DNA of 64,000 bases from Streptomyces sp. NBC_00236 (GCF_036195045.1 NZ_CP108100.1:6076001-6140000), one strand, 5' to 3'; positions 44,839-54,134 are shown, counted from the stretch's first letter. Made by a program: numbers and translations. The notes: a model not told the origin generated them from the sequence alone.

Positions 44839-46170
44839 ATGGGACGAGAGCAGTGGAAGAAAATCTGGGTCGGCTCGGCCGGCAACATGGTCGAGTGGTT
44901 CGACTGGTTCGTGTACGCGACCTTCGCGGTGTACTTCGCGGACTCGTTCTTCCCCGAAGGCAACGAGACCGCCAACCTCATGAACACCATGGGCATTTTC
45001 GCCGTCGGCTTCTTCATGCGGCCGGTCGGCGGCTGGCTGCTCGGCAGGATCGGTGACCGCAGGGGCCGCAAGGCCGCGCTCACCCTGACCGTCACCCTCA
45101 TGTCGGCCTCCGCGGTCCTCATCGCGATCGCGCCGACCTACGACGTCGCCGGGTACGGCGGCGTCGCCGTGCTGATGGTGGCCCGGCTGCTCCAGGGGCT
45201 GTCCGTCGGCGGCGAGTACGCGGCCAGCGCCACCTACCTCACCGAGGCATCCGCACCCGAGAAGCGCGGCTTCGCCTCCAGCTTCCAGTACGTGTCCATG
45301 ACCGCCGGACAGCTCGTCGGCCTCGGCCTCCAGATCCTCCTGCAGCGCAACATGTCCGAGGCGGCGCTGCACAGCTGGGGCTGGCGCATCCCGTTCGTCG
45401 TCGGCGCGCTCGGCGCGGGCATCGTCTTCTATCTGCGCCGCTCCATGCTGGAGACCGAGGTGTACGCGGAGTCCGGCGCCGCCGAGCAGCAGGACCGCGG
45501 CACGCTGAAGGTGCTGTGGCAGCACCGGCGCGAGGCCTTCCTCGTGATGGCGCTCACCATGGGCGGCACCGTCGCCTACTACACGTACACGACCTACCTC
45601 ACGAAGTTCCTCTCCAAGAGCGCCGGCATGGAGAAGTCCACCGCCTCGCTCGTCAGCTTCTGCGCGCTGTTCGTGTTCATGTGCATCCAGCCGCTGGCCG
45701 GGATGCTGTCCGACCGGATCGGCCGCCGTCCGCTGCTGATCACCTTCGCGATCGGCTCGACCTTCCTGACCGTGCCGATCATGACGATGCTGAAGCACGC
45801 GGACACCTTCTGGCCCGCGCTCGGCCTTGCGCTCCTCGCGCTGCTCGTGATCACCGGCTACACCTCCATCAACGCCTGCGTGAAGGCCGAGCTCTTCCCG
45901 ACCGGTATCCGCGCCCTGGGCGTCGGTCTCTCGTACGCCGTCGCCAACGCCCTGTTCGGAGGCACCGCCGAGTACGTGGCGCTGTGGTTCAAGAACGCCG
46001 GCGCCGAGTCCGGCTTCTACTGGTACGTCGCGGGCTGCGCCGCAGTCTCGCTCATCGTCTACCTGACCATGCGGGAGACCCGCGACATCGATCTCAACCG
46101 GGTCGCCGCCGTGCGGGCCGGGGAGAAGACGTCGCCCGCCGGAGCGACGAGCGTCACGCCCGCATCCTGA
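44839..46170 (+). CDS. MHS-family MFS transporter (alpha-ketoglutarate permease-like)
   Basis: This 443-aa protein has 12 predicted membrane helices and metabolite:H+ symporter motifs: GNMVEWFDWFVYATFAVYFA, GFFMRPVGGWLLGRIGDRRG (MFS motif A) and ARLLQGLSVGGEYAASATYL. Related permeases import dicarboxylates, alpha-ketoglutarate or betaine-like solutes with protons. I start it at ATG 44839; an upstream in-frame GTG at 44779 would add codons with poor G/C third positions. It lies 97 bp after the TetR gene, and a CGTAC-GTAA-GTACG dyad sits in that gap. Confidence 0.9.
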   Translation: MGREQWKKIWVGSAGNMVEWFDWFVYATFAVYFADSFFPEGNETANLMNTMGIFAVGFFMRPVGGWLLGRIGDRRGRKAALTLTVTLMSASAVLIAIAPTYDVAGYGGVAVLMVARLLQGLSVGGEYAASATYLTEASAPEKRGFASSFQYVSMTAGQLVGLGLQILLQRNMSEAALHSWGWRIPFVVGALGAGIVFYLRRSMLETEVYAESGAAEQQDRGTLKVLWQHRREAFLVMALTMGGTVAYYTYTTYLTKFLSKSAGMEKSTASLVSFCALFVFMCIQPLAGMLSDRIGRRPLLITFAIGSTFLTVPIMTMLKHADTFWPALGLALLALLVITGYTSINACVKAELFPTGIRALGVGLSYAVANALFGGTAEYVALWFKNAGAESGFYWYVAGCAAVSLIVYLTMRETRDIDLNRVAAVRAGEKTSPAGATSVTPAS

Positions 46171-46212
46171 GACGGGCCGGGCACGGAGGCGGTCCTGTGT
46201 CAGACTGCTTCC

Positions 46213-46263
46213 GTGTCCTCGTTCGTCATGATTATTGGCAACAGGCGCGCCGGTCCGCAGTGA
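46213..46263 (+). CDS. cimA leader peptide with tandem Ile codons
   Basis: A short frame ends at TGA 46261. From ATG 46228 it reads MIIGNRRAGPQ; from the in-frame GTG 46213 it gains MSSFV. Both Ile codons are ATT, which is rare in this genome. CAGACT lies 7 nt before the GTG, so translation may be leaderless from there; neither start has a ribosome site. Ile-tRNA sensing fits control of an isoleucine-pathway gene. Confidence 0.65.
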   Translation: MSSFVMIIGNRRAGPQ

Positions 46264-46344
46264 TCGTCCCGTACCACCACGTACGGCACGGCCACCGTGC
46301 CCCAGACCCGCGCGCAGACCTCTCGCACCCGCGAGGGGTTTTTT
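46245..46344 (+). promoter_or_regulatory. cimA transcription attenuator
   Basis: GCGCGC-C-GGTC (46245-46255) pairs with GACC-C-GCGCGC (46305-46315), enclosing hairpins CCGTAC/GTACGG (46269-46286) and GCACGG/CCGTGC (46286-46300). A terminator then forms between CCTCTCGC (46319-46326) and GCGAGGGG (46331-46338), followed by T6-G-T4. The layout mirrors the ilvB attenuator. cimA starts about 100 bp later. Confidence 0.75.
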
Positions 46345-46446
46345 GTTTTCCGGCCCCACCACCGGCCGGGACGAGGCGCGCGGGATGATGGGGGCAAGTG
46401 GAGTCAGATCGTCCGGATCCACTCATCCGACAGGAGTCAGACCAGC

Positions 46447-48054
46447 ATGACCACCAAGGCCAAGCCCACCGACGACAGTTTCCATGTCTTCGACACCACG
46501 CTGCGCGACGGTGCCCAGCGTGAAGGCATCAACCTGACGGTCGCGGACAAGCTGACCATCGCCCGGCACCTGGACGATTTCGGCGTCGGTTTCATCGAGG
46601 GCGGCTGGCCGGGCGCCAACCCCCGCGACACCGAGTTCTTCGCCCGCGCCCGCCAGGAGATCGAGTTCAGGAACGCCGAGCTGGTCGCCTTCGGTGCGAC
46701 CCGCAGGGCCGGCGGCAAGGCCGCCGAGGACCCGCAGGTCAAGGCGCTGCTGGAGTCGGGCGCCCCGGTCATCACGCTGGTCGCCAAGTCGCACGACCGC
46801 CATGTGGAGCTGGCCCTGCGCACCACGCTGGAGGAGAACCTGGAGATGGTGCGCGACACCGTCTCCCACCTGGTCGCCCAGGGGCGCAGGGTCTTCGTCG
46901 ACTGCGAGCACTTCTTCGACGGGTACCGCGCCAACGCCGAGTACGCCAAGGCCGTCGTCCGGGCCGCGTCCGAGGCCGGCGCCGACGTCGTCATCCTCTG
47001 CGACACCAACGGCGGGATGCTCCCGGCCCAGATCCAGGCCGTCGTCGCCACCGTCCTGGCCGACACCGGTGCCCGCCTCGGCATCCACGCCCAGGACGAC
47101 ACCGGCTGCGCCGTCGCCAACACCCTGGCCGCCGTCGACGCGGGCGCCACCCACGTCCAGTGCACCGCCAACGGCTACGGCGAGCGGGTCGGCAATGCCA
47201 ACCTCTTCCCCGTCGTCGCCGCGCTGGAGCTCAAGTACGGCAAGAAGGTCCTGCCCGAGGGCGCGCTCGCCGACATGACCCGCGTCTCGCACGCCATCGC
47301 CGAGGTCGTCAACCTCACGCCCTCCACCCACCAGCCCTACGTCGGCGTCTCGGCCTTCGCGCACAAGGCCGGGCTGCACGCCTCCGCGATCAAGGTCGAC
47401 CCGGACCTGTACCAGCACATCGACCCCGCGCTGGTCGGCAACACCATGCGGATGCTCGTCTCCGACATGGCGGGCCGCGCCTCCATCGAGCTCAAGAGCG
47501 TGGAGCTCGGCATCGACCTCGGCGGCGACCGCGAGCTCATCGGCCGAGTCGTCGAGCGGGTCAAGGAGCGCGAGCTCCGGGGCTACACCTACGAGGCGGC
47601 CGACGCCTCCTTCGAGCTGCTGCTGCGCGCCGAGGCCGAGGGCCGGGTACGCCGGTACTTCCGCATCGAGTCCTGGCGCGCGATCGTCGAGGACCGCCCC
47701 GACGGCACCCACGCCAACGAGGCGACCGTGAAGCTGTGGGCCAAGGGCGAGCGCATCGTCGCGACCGCCGAGGGCAACGGCCCGGTCAACGCGCTCGACC
47801 GGGCCCTGCGCGTCGCCCTGGAGCGGATCTACCCGCAGCTCGCCAAGCTGGAGCTGATGGACTACAAGGTCCGCATCCTGGAGGGCCGCACCGGCACCGA
47901 CTCCACCACCCGCGTCCTGATCACCACCGGGGACGGCACCGCCGACTGGTCGACCGTGGGCGTCGCCGAGAACATCATCGCGGCGTCCTGGCAGGCCCTG
48001 GAGGACGCGTACACCTTCGGGCTGCTGCGCGCGGGCGTCGAGCCGACGGAGTAG
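46447..48054 (+). CDS. cimA: citramalate synthase
   Basis: This 535-aa protein of the LeuA/HMGL-like family condenses pyruvate and acetyl-CoA to citramalate, opening the threonine-independent route to isoleucine. The catalytic TIM barrel begins VFDTTLRDGAQREGINL, has FIEGGWPGANPRD, CDTNGGMLP and the HAQDDTGCAVAN metal-ligand region, and the C-terminal LeuA dimer domain is allosteric. ATG 46447 has AGGAG about 12 nt upstream. Citramalate synthase rather than isopropylmalate synthase is favoured by the EGGWPGANPRD barrel pattern and by the Ile-rich leader. Confidence 0.93.
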   Translation: MTTKAKPTDDSFHVFDTTLRDGAQREGINLTVADKLTIARHLDDFGVGFIEGGWPGANPRDTEFFARARQEIEFRNAELVAFGATRRAGGKAAEDPQVKALLESGAPVITLVAKSHDRHVELALRTTLEENLEMVRDTVSHLVAQGRRVFVDCEHFFDGYRANAEYAKAVVRAASEAGADVVILCDTNGGMLPAQIQAVVATVLADTGARLGIHAQDDTGCAVANTLAAVDAGATHVQCTANGYGERVGNANLFPVVAALELKYGKKVLPEGALADMTRVSHAIAEVVNLTPSTHQPYVGVSAFAHKAGLHASAIKVDPDLYQHIDPALVGNTMRMLVSDMAGRASIELKSVELGIDLGGDRELIGRVVERVKERELRGYTYEAADASFELLLRAEAEGRVRRYFRIESWRAIVEDRPDGTHANEATVKLWAKGERIVATAEGNGPVNALDRALRVALERIYPQLAKLELMDYKVRILEGRTGTDSTTRVLITTGDGTADWSTVGVAENIIAASWQALEDAYTFGLLRAGVEPTE

Positions 48055-48061
48055 GGCGGGC

Positions 48062-48103
48062 GCACGGCGGCGGTGGACCCGGCCCGGTCCACCGCCGCCG
48101 TGC
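48062..48103. terminator. bidirectional terminator between cimA and GH30 gene
   Basis: An 18-bp perfect stem (48062-48079 with 48086-48103, GCACGGCGGCGGTGGACC) has a 6-nt loop. It separates two convergent genes. Confidence 0.92.
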
Positions 48104-48112
48104 ACGCGTGGG

Positions 48113-49984
48113 CTACTGCCCGAGGTGCCACTTCTGGTTGGCCGCCCCCGTGCACGTCCAGATCTGGGTGCGGGCGCCGTTGGCCGTCGACTGGTCCGTC
48201 ACGTCCAGACACTTGTCCGCGGCCGTGTTGACGACGTCACCCGTCGCAGCGTTGTACGTCCAGCGCTGCGCCCCTGTGCCGTTGCAGGTGTACAGCTGGA
48301 CCTTCGCCCCGTTCGCCGTCGAGCCCGAGGTCACGTCCAGGCAGGCGCCGAGCGTACGGATGGAGCCGTCGCTCTGCACCGTCCAGCGCTGGTTGGCCGC
48401 GCCCGTGCAGTCCCAGAGCTGGACGGGGGTGCCGTCGGCGCCGGTGTTGCCCGTGGCGTCGAGGCACTTGCCGCCCGGGCCGGACAGGGCGCCCGACGAG
48501 GCATCCGCCCCGGACTGCGTCCCCGACCAGGTGAAGGTCGCCGAGGTACGGGCGGGGAGTGAGTAAGTGAACCTGCTGCCGCCCCAGTTGACCGTCACCT
48601 GCTGGGCCGATCCGCCGCCGTTGTACGCGATGAGCGCCTTCGAGCCGTCCGGGTTGCGCCAGGCCACATTGGGCACGGTGGAGCTGGCGGTGGAGGAGAT
48701 CCGGGAGGCCCCCGGGCGGACGAACTTGGTCAGGTGGCCCATCGTGTAGTACTCGATGGTGTAGTCGACCTGCCCGCTCCTGCTGTCCCCGTTGTGCACG
48801 GTGATCAGCCCGTCGCAGGTGCCGCAGCCGCCGTTGTGCGGGCCGCGGTTCTGGTCCACCGCCAGGGACCACTTGGTCACCGACTTCGCCCAGTTGCGGG
48901 TGTAATCGATGATGTTCATCATGTCTTCGCGCTGCTGGTCGGCGATCCAGGTGCCGCCCGAGTGCTCCGTCTGGAACGCGTCCATCGACGGGTACTGGTT
49001 GTGCACCGTCGTCTGCTTGGCGATGTCACCGCCGTAACCGTGCCAGGCCACCCCGCCGAAGTTCGGGTGGTTGCGCACCGCCGCGTCGTCCACGGTGGCC
49101 GCCGCGTACGCGTCGTAGGTGTCCCAGTTCCAGTCGTGCGCGAGCACCTTGGTGGCCAGACCCGCCGATGCCAGCTTGGGCAGCAGCTCGCTCTTGGTGA
49201 AGTAGGCCAGTCCGGAGCCGTTCCAGCTCATCGAGGGATAGCCGCCGCAGCACGTCGGTTCGTTCTGCGCGGTGACGTAGTCGACCGGCACGCCCTGGTC
49301 CCGGTAGGCCTGGAGGTACTTCACGAAGTAGTCGGCGTACGCGCCGTAGTTCTCCGCCTTCAGCCAGCCGCCGTTGAGCTGCCCGCTGTCCTTCATCCAC
49401 GCCGGAGCGGTCCACGGCGACGCCACCGTCGTCAGTGCGGGGTTGAGCTGCCTGGCCTGTTTCGTCAGCGGCAGCACGTCCTCCAGATCGTGTGCGATCG
49501 AGAATTTCGACAGGGCAGGGTCGGTCTGCCCGGCGGGCAGGTCGTCGTACGTGTAGCCGTACCGCGCCAGGTCCGAACCGCCCATCGGATTGCGTACGAA
49601 CGACAGCCCGATGCCCTCCGTGGGGGAGAACAGCTTCTTCATCGTGGCGTCGCGGGTCGCCTGGCTCAGCGCCCCGCTGCTCTTCATCAGGTACGCCGCG
49701 GTGTCGGTGAACGAGGCACCGCCGCCGGTGAAGGTCTGGTACCGGGTGTTCTCGTCGACGGTGATGTTCGTGCCGCCGCCCCCGTTCCCGGCCCCGAACG
49801 CGACCGGGGTCTGGGCCTCCAGGCCCCTGGTGACATGCCGGCCGCCCGAGTCGTCGGTGGTGGTCAGGGCGATGTTCACCGTCTCGCCGGCGGCCTGCGC
49901 GGTGCCGGACGAGAGTCCGGTGAGGCCGGCGGTAGCGAGCACTGCGGCGAGCAGCGCCCTGGCCGCTCTTCCTGTTCGGATCAT
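48113..49984 (-). CDS. secreted GH30 glycosidase with C-terminal ricin-type lectin domain
   Basis: This 623-aa secreted enzyme has a Sec signal peptide (cleavage near AQA-AG). A GH30 barrel follows, with acid/base E242 in TAQNEPTCCGG and nucleophile E340 in FQTEHSGG, then a beta-domain. The last 130 residues form a ricin B-type lectin with three repeats ending in QRW or QKW. GH30 members of this type are beta-glucosylceramidase-like or endo-beta-1,6-glucanases. The neighbouring GH16, GH3 and GH1 genes favour beta-1,6-glucan. AGGAAGG precedes the ATG. It is divergent from the LacI gene. Confidence 0.9.
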   Translation of the reverse strand: MIRTGRAARALLAAVLATAGLTGLSSGTAQAAGETVNIALTTTDDSGGRHVTRGLEAQTPVAFGAGNGGGGTNITVDENTRYQTFTGGGASFTDTAAYLMKSSGALSQATRDATMKKLFSPTEGIGLSFVRNPMGGSDLARYGYTYDDLPAGQTDPALSKFSIAHDLEDVLPLTKQARQLNPALTTVASPWTAPAWMKDSGQLNGGWLKAENYGAYADYFVKYLQAYRDQGVPVDYVTAQNEPTCCGGYPSMSWNGSGLAYFTKSELLPKLASAGLATKVLAHDWNWDTYDAYAAATVDDAAVRNHPNFGGVAWHGYGGDIAKQTTVHNQYPSMDAFQTEHSGGTWIADQQREDMMNIIDYTRNWAKSVTKWSLAVDQNRGPHNGGCGTCDGLITVHNGDSRSGQVDYTIEYYTMGHLTKFVRPGASRISSTASSTVPNVAWRNPDGSKALIAYNGGGSAQQVTVNWGGSRFTYSLPARTSATFTWSGTQSGADASSGALSGPGGKCLDATGNTGADGTPVQLWDCTGAANQRWTVQSDGSIRTLGACLDVTSGSTANGAKVQLYTCNGTGAQRWTYNAATGDVVNTAADKCLDVTDQSTANGARTQIWTCTGAANQKWHLGQ

Positions 49985-50052
49985 GGCTGATGCCTTCCTC
50001 GGCGGGAGCGTGGGGGACGTGCCGTCGGACGAGACGGGAGTGAACTGCTCTT

Positions 50053-50093
50053 ACGTGCCCACGTCAAGGGGATGTGCGTTCAGGACTTGAACG
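50053..50093. promoter_or_regulatory. operator-like dyads upstream of the GH30 gene
   Basis: ACGTG-CC-CACGT (50053-50064) is a perfect dyad. CGTTCAGGACTTGAACG (50077-50093) is an imperfect 17-bp palindrome with six-base perfect outer arms. Both lie 70-110 bp before the GH30 start in the divergent GH30-LacI gap and could bind the LacI protein or another regulator. Confidence 0.5.
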
Positions 50094-50149
50094 CAAGCGT
50101 GTTCCAGGCCACCCCTGAGATGGGTCCGGACCAATCTCGACGTGAAGTA

Positions 50150-50213
50150 TTGACGGTCGTGTTCCGGCGGGGTTAACTCACGCCACCAACGCCGGTACCG
50201 GTTCCGGAACCGG
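50150..50213 (+). promoter_or_regulatory. lacI promoter with downstream CG-centred palindrome
   Basis: TTGACG (50150-50155), a 17-bp spacer and TTAACT (50173-50178) make a near-consensus promoter. About 13 bp after the expected start lies CCGGTTCCGGAACCGG (50198-50213), a perfect 16-bp palindrome centred on CG, the form favoured by LacI-family proteins. GGTACCGGTTCCG occurs twice around it. This fits autorepression. Confidence 0.65.
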
Positions 50214-50274
50214 TTGCGGTACCGGTTCCGTTGCCGGTCCGGCCGCTCTGTCTGCTGTGTCCTGGAGGTCCCCG

Positions 50275-51249
50275 ATGCGTGTCACCATCGCTGATGTCGC
50301 CCGTGAGGCCGGCGTCAGCAAGACGACCGTGTCCCGGGTCATCAACACCAAGGGCGAAGTGGACGGTTCGACGGCCGCCCGTGTTCGTGAAGTGATCGCA
50401 CAGCTCGGCTACGTACCCAGTTCGGGCGCCGTCGGTCTGGCCCGCGGCAGCAGCCGTACGGTCGGCATGCTGGTGCCCTCGCTGACCTGGCCGTGGATGG
50501 GCGAGGTGCTTCAGGGTGTCGTCGACACCGTCGAGGCCGCCGACTACGGGCTGTTGCTCTTCACCTGCAACCGCGGGGCCGAGTCCGTGGAGCGCTTCAC
50601 CAGCCAGGTGTCGGCGCGCGCCTTCGACGGACTGGTCGTGGTCGAACCCGAGAACACCCTCGACCACCTCACCGCACTGCACCGCGCCGGCCTGCCGATC
50701 GTGCTGATCGATGATCGCGGCCACCACCCCGAGTTCCCCTCCGTCGTGACCACCAACCACGAAGGAGGCGCGTCGGCCGCCCGTCATCTGCGGGACGCCG
50801 GCCGCACCAGGCCCGTCGTCATCACGGGCCCCCAGGACTTCGGCTGCGTACGCGACCGGCTGGAGGGATTCGTCTCCGTCCTGCCCACCGATCTCGTCGT
50901 CCGCGGAGACTTCACCGAGCGCTGCGGCCGGCTGGCCGTGGAGGAACTCCTCGCCTCCGGAACGGAGTTCGACTCGGTCTTCGCGCACAACGACATTACC
51001 GCGGCAGGCGTGCTGCGGGCGCTGCGCGCCGCGGGGCGGACCGTGCCCGGCGATATCGCGGTGGTCGGATTCGACGACATCCCGATGGCCGAACACACCG
51101 AACCGCCCCTGACCACCGTGCGCCAGCCCACCCGGCAGATGGGTGAGACGGCCGCACGGATGCTCCTCTCCCACCTCGGCGGCACACCCGTACCCGACGC
51201 ACCGCTCGTGCTGCCCACCGAACTGGTCGTGCGCCACTCGGCGCCCTAG
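50275..51249 (+). CDS. LacI family transcriptional regulator of the beta-glucan locus
   Basis: This 324-aa protein has an N-terminal LacI helix-turn-helix (VTIADVAREAGVSKTTVSRV then INTKGEVDGSTAARVREVI) and a periplasmic-binding-like sugar domain (FDGLVVVEPEN, VVGFDDIPMAEHTEPPLTTV). ATG 50275 follows GGAGG. It heads a same-strand run of transporter and glycosidase genes and is divergent from the GH30 gene, so it is the likely local repressor, released by an imported oligosaccharide. Confidence 0.93.
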   Translation: MRVTIADVAREAGVSKTTVSRVINTKGEVDGSTAARVREVIAQLGYVPSSGAVGLARGSSRTVGMLVPSLTWPWMGEVLQGVVDTVEAADYGLLLFTCNRGAESVERFTSQVSARAFDGLVVVEPENTLDHLTALHRAGLPIVLIDDRGHHPEFPSVVTTNHEGGASAARHLRDAGRTRPVVITGPQDFGCVRDRLEGFVSVLPTDLVVRGDFTERCGRLAVEELLASGTEFDSVFAHNDITAAGVLRALRAAGRTVPGDIAVVGFDDIPMAEHTEPPLTTVRQPTRQMGETAARMLLSHLGGTPVPDAPLVLPTELVVRHSAP

Positions 51250-51373
51250 CGCCGCGGGCCCCGCCCGCGCCGCACCCGCAGAACCCGCACCGCACCCGCA
51301 CCGCCCGTACCCGGCGCGCCGAGCGCTGCCCGTTTCCGGTCTCCCAGACCCGCCAGTCCCTCCTGGAGTCGCC

Positions 51374-53050
51374 ATGTCCGCACGCCGTCACCACACGCTC
51401 AGAGCGGTCGCGCTCGCCACCGCGGTGGTCGCGCTCGCCGCCGGATGCTCGTCAGCCAACTCGAACCGCAACAAGAGCGGCAGCGGCGCCACGGGCGTCC
51501 TGAACATCGGCAAGCCGGACGGGCCGCAGACGAACAACAGCAACCCGTTCCTGGCCACTTCGGCGGGCGCCACCCTCGGTTACCGCTTCATGATCTACGA
51601 GCCGCTGGCGATGGTGAGCCAGATCCGGCCCACCGCCAAGGCCGACCCGTGGCTGGCGACGGACTGGAAGTGGGAGCTCAACTACACCAAGGTCACCTTC
51701 ACCCTGAACGACAAGGCCAAGTGGGCGGACGGCAAGCCGCTGACCGCCGAGGACGTCGCGTTCACCTTCAACCTGCTGAAGAAGCACCCGGCGCTCAACG
51801 CCGACGGCATCGCGTGGGGCGGGGTCGAGGCGCACGGCAAGAAGGTCGTCCTGACCTTCGACGACTCGCAGTACGTCAACCAGAACAAGATCATCCAGCA
51901 GTACATCGTGCCCAAGCACATCTGGGAAAGCGTCAAGAACCCGGAGACCTGGCCCAACCGCACGCCCGTCGGCTCGGGCCCGTACAAGCTGAAGACGTTC
52001 ACCCCGCAGACCACCACCCTGACCGCCACGCCCAGCTACTGGAAGGGCACGACGAAGGTCAAGGAGCTGCGCTACAGCACCTACAACGACAACAGCGCCG
52101 CCACCACCGCGCTGGCCAGCGGCAAGCTGGAGTGGTCGTTCGTCTTCATGCCGAACTACAAGCAGCTGTTCATCTCCAAGGACCCCAAGAACCACAAGCT
52201 GTGGTTCCCCTCCGGGCTCGGCATCCACGGCCTGTGGTTCAACACCGCCCGCAAGCCGTTCGACAACCCGGCGCTGCGCAAGGCCATGGCGATGGTCGTC
52301 GACCGCAACGCGATCTACACCCAGGCCGAGGCGACGCTCTACCCGGAGATCACCAACCCGACCGGCATCCCGCTGCCCGCCGGTGAGTCCTTCATCGCGC
52401 CCGAGTACAAGAGCGCGACCACGAAGCCCGATGTCGAGGGCGCCAAGAAGGTCCTGGAGAAGGCCGGCTTCACGCTCAGCGGCGGCGTGCTGAAGGACCC
52501 GGGCGGCAAGGCCGTGAAGCTCACCCTCACCGACCCGGCCGGCTGGAACGACTACATCACCGGCCTCGCCATCATCAAGGACAACATCAAGAAGATAGGC
52601 ATCGACGCCAAGGTCAAGACGCAGACCGCCGACGCCTGGACCGCCGACGTGGCCAACGGCAACTTCGACGCCACCCTGCACTGGACCAACAGCGGCGCGA
52701 CCCCGTACGACATGTACCAGAACATCATGGACGGCGCGCTGCTCCAGCCCATCGGCAAGCCTTCCCAGCAAGGCAACTTCGGCCGCTTCAAGAGCACCGA
52801 GGCGACCGAGGCGCTCAAGGACTTCGCCGGTGCGACGACCGACACCGCTCGCACCTCGGCGATGAACGCCCTGCAGAAGATCATGGTCGAGCAGGCGCCG
52901 ATGATCCCCACCGCGGCCGCGCCCATCGGGGCCGAGTACTCCACCAAGAACTGGGTGGGCTGGCCCACCGAGGCCGACCCGTACGCCGACCCGCAGCACA
53001 CCCAGCGCTCCGCGCTGGAGGTCGTGCTGAAGCTCAAGCCGTCGAAGTAG
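51374..53050 (+). CDS. ABC transporter substrate-binding lipoprotein (peptide/oligosaccharide type)
   Basis: This 558-aa lipoprotein has lipobox LAAGC near residue 25 and the SBP_bac_5 fold (WADGKPLTAEDVAFTFNLLKK, PVGSGPYKLKTF, NPALRKAMAMVVDRNAIYTQ, DPYADPQHT). The family is named for peptides and nickel, but relatives beside beta-glycosidases bind cello- or laminari-oligosaccharides. The ATG has CTGGAG upstream. It opens the transporter operon, with both permeases and both ATPases downstream. Confidence 0.93.
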   Translation: MSARRHHTLRAVALATAVVALAAGCSSANSNRNKSGSGATGVLNIGKPDGPQTNNSNPFLATSAGATLGYRFMIYEPLAMVSQIRPTAKADPWLATDWKWELNYTKVTFTLNDKAKWADGKPLTAEDVAFTFNLLKKHPALNADGIAWGGVEAHGKKVVLTFDDSQYVNQNKIIQQYIVPKHIWESVKNPETWPNRTPVGSGPYKLKTFTPQTTTLTATPSYWKGTTKVKELRYSTYNDNSAATTALASGKLEWSFVFMPNYKQLFISKDPKNHKLWFPSGLGIHGLWFNTARKPFDNPALRKAMAMVVDRNAIYTQAEATLYPEITNPTGIPLPAGESFIAPEYKSATTKPDVEGAKKVLEKAGFTLSGGVLKDPGGKAVKLTLTDPAGWNDYITGLAIIKDNIKKIGIDAKVKTQTADAWTADVANGNFDATLHWTNSGATPYDMYQNIMDGALLQPIGKPSQQGNFGRFKSTEATEALKDFAGATTDTARTSAMNALQKIMVEQAPMIPTAAAPIGAEYSTKNWVGWPTEADPYADPQHTQRSALEVVLKLKPSK

Positions 53051-53087
53051 CCGGCCGCTCTAGAACCCAGGGATCCAGGTACCGGCC

Positions 53088-54134
53088 ATGTCTGAACAGA
53101 CAGAGAAGAACCACGTCGTGCTCGAAGCACGCGGAGTCACCAAACACTTCGCCGTACGGCGCACCAGCCGCGATCTCGTCGCGGGCAGGCGCCGCACCGT
53201 CCACGCCGTCGACGACGTCTCGCTGCAACTGCGGCGCGGCACCGTCACGGCACTGGTGGGGGAGTCGGGCTCCGGGAAATCGACCGTCGCCAGGCTGCTC
53301 GCCCAGCTGTATCCGCTCACCGGGGGCGAGATCCACCTGGGCGGTCAGGCGGTGAAAGCCGGACGTGGCCGGTCCTTCCGCAGTTACGTACGCCGGGTCC
53401 AGCTCATCTTCCAGGACCCCTTCGCCTCGCTGAACCCGGTGCACACCGTGCGCTACCACCTCACCCGCGCCCTGAAGATCCACGGCAGGGCGGGCAGCGG
53501 CGAGGAGGAACTGGAACAGAACCTGACCGCTCTGCTGAACCGTGTCCAGCTGACTCCTCCTCATCAGTATCTGGACAAGTTCCCGCACGAGCTGTCAGGA
53601 GGTCAGCGCCAGCGCGTGGCCATCGCCCGCGCGCTCGGCGCCGACCCCCAGGTCCTCCTCGCCGACGAGCCCGTCTCGATGCTGGACGTCTCCATCCGGC
53701 TCGGGGTGCTCAACCTGCTCAAGGACCTCAAGGACCGCATGCACCTCGCGATCCTCTATATCACCCACGACATCGCGTCGGCCCGCTACTTCGCGGACTC
53801 CACGCTCGTCATGTACGCGGGCCGGATCGTCGAGGGCGGCGACAGCGAGACCGTCACCCAGCGCCCCGCCCACCCCTACACCCAGCTGCTGATCGCCTCG
53901 GCACCCGACCCGGACCGGGTCGCCGCCGAGGAGGAGCAGGAGGAGACCGGCAGCGGCGAGCCGCCCTCGCTCATCGATCCGCCGGCCGGCTGCCGGTTCC
54001 ACCCCCGCTGCCCCAAGGCGATGGAGCGCTGCCGCACCGAACTGCCGCCGCGCTTCGACCTGGCCGACGGCCAGTGGGCCGCCTGCTGGCTGTACGGCTC
54101 CGAAGGCGCTGCGGCGAAGGAGGCTGCGAAGTGA
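53088..54134 (+). CDS. oligopeptide-type ABC transporter ATPase (OppF-like)
   Basis: This 348-aa ATPase has Walker [10 protein letters not shown], the Q-loop [14 protein letters not shown], signature [15 protein letters not shown], Walker B VLLADEP and switch His ITHDIAS. The C-terminal oligopeptide-transporter tail is [17 protein letters not shown], whose Cys cluster may bind an iron-sulfur centre. It acts at the inner face of the membrane with the second ATPase. Its stop overlaps the next permease start (GTGA), so translation is coupled. Confidence 0.94.
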   Translation: MSEQTEKNHVVLEARGVTKHFAVRRTSRDLVAGRRRTVHAVDDVSLQLRRGTVTALVGESGSGKSTVARLLAQLYPLTGGEIHLGGQAVKAGRGRSFRSYVRRVQLIFQDPFASLNPVHTVRYHLTRALKIHGRAGSGEEELEQNLTALLNRVQLTPPHQYLDKFPHELSGGQRQRVAIARALGADPQVLLADEPVSMLDVSIRLGVLNLLKDLKDRMHLAILYITHDIASARYFADSTLVMYAGRIVEGGDSETVTQRPAHPYTQLLIASAPDPDRVAAEEEQEETGSGEPPSLIDPPAGCRFHPRCPKAMERCRTELPPRFDLADGQWAACWLYGSEGAAAKEAAK

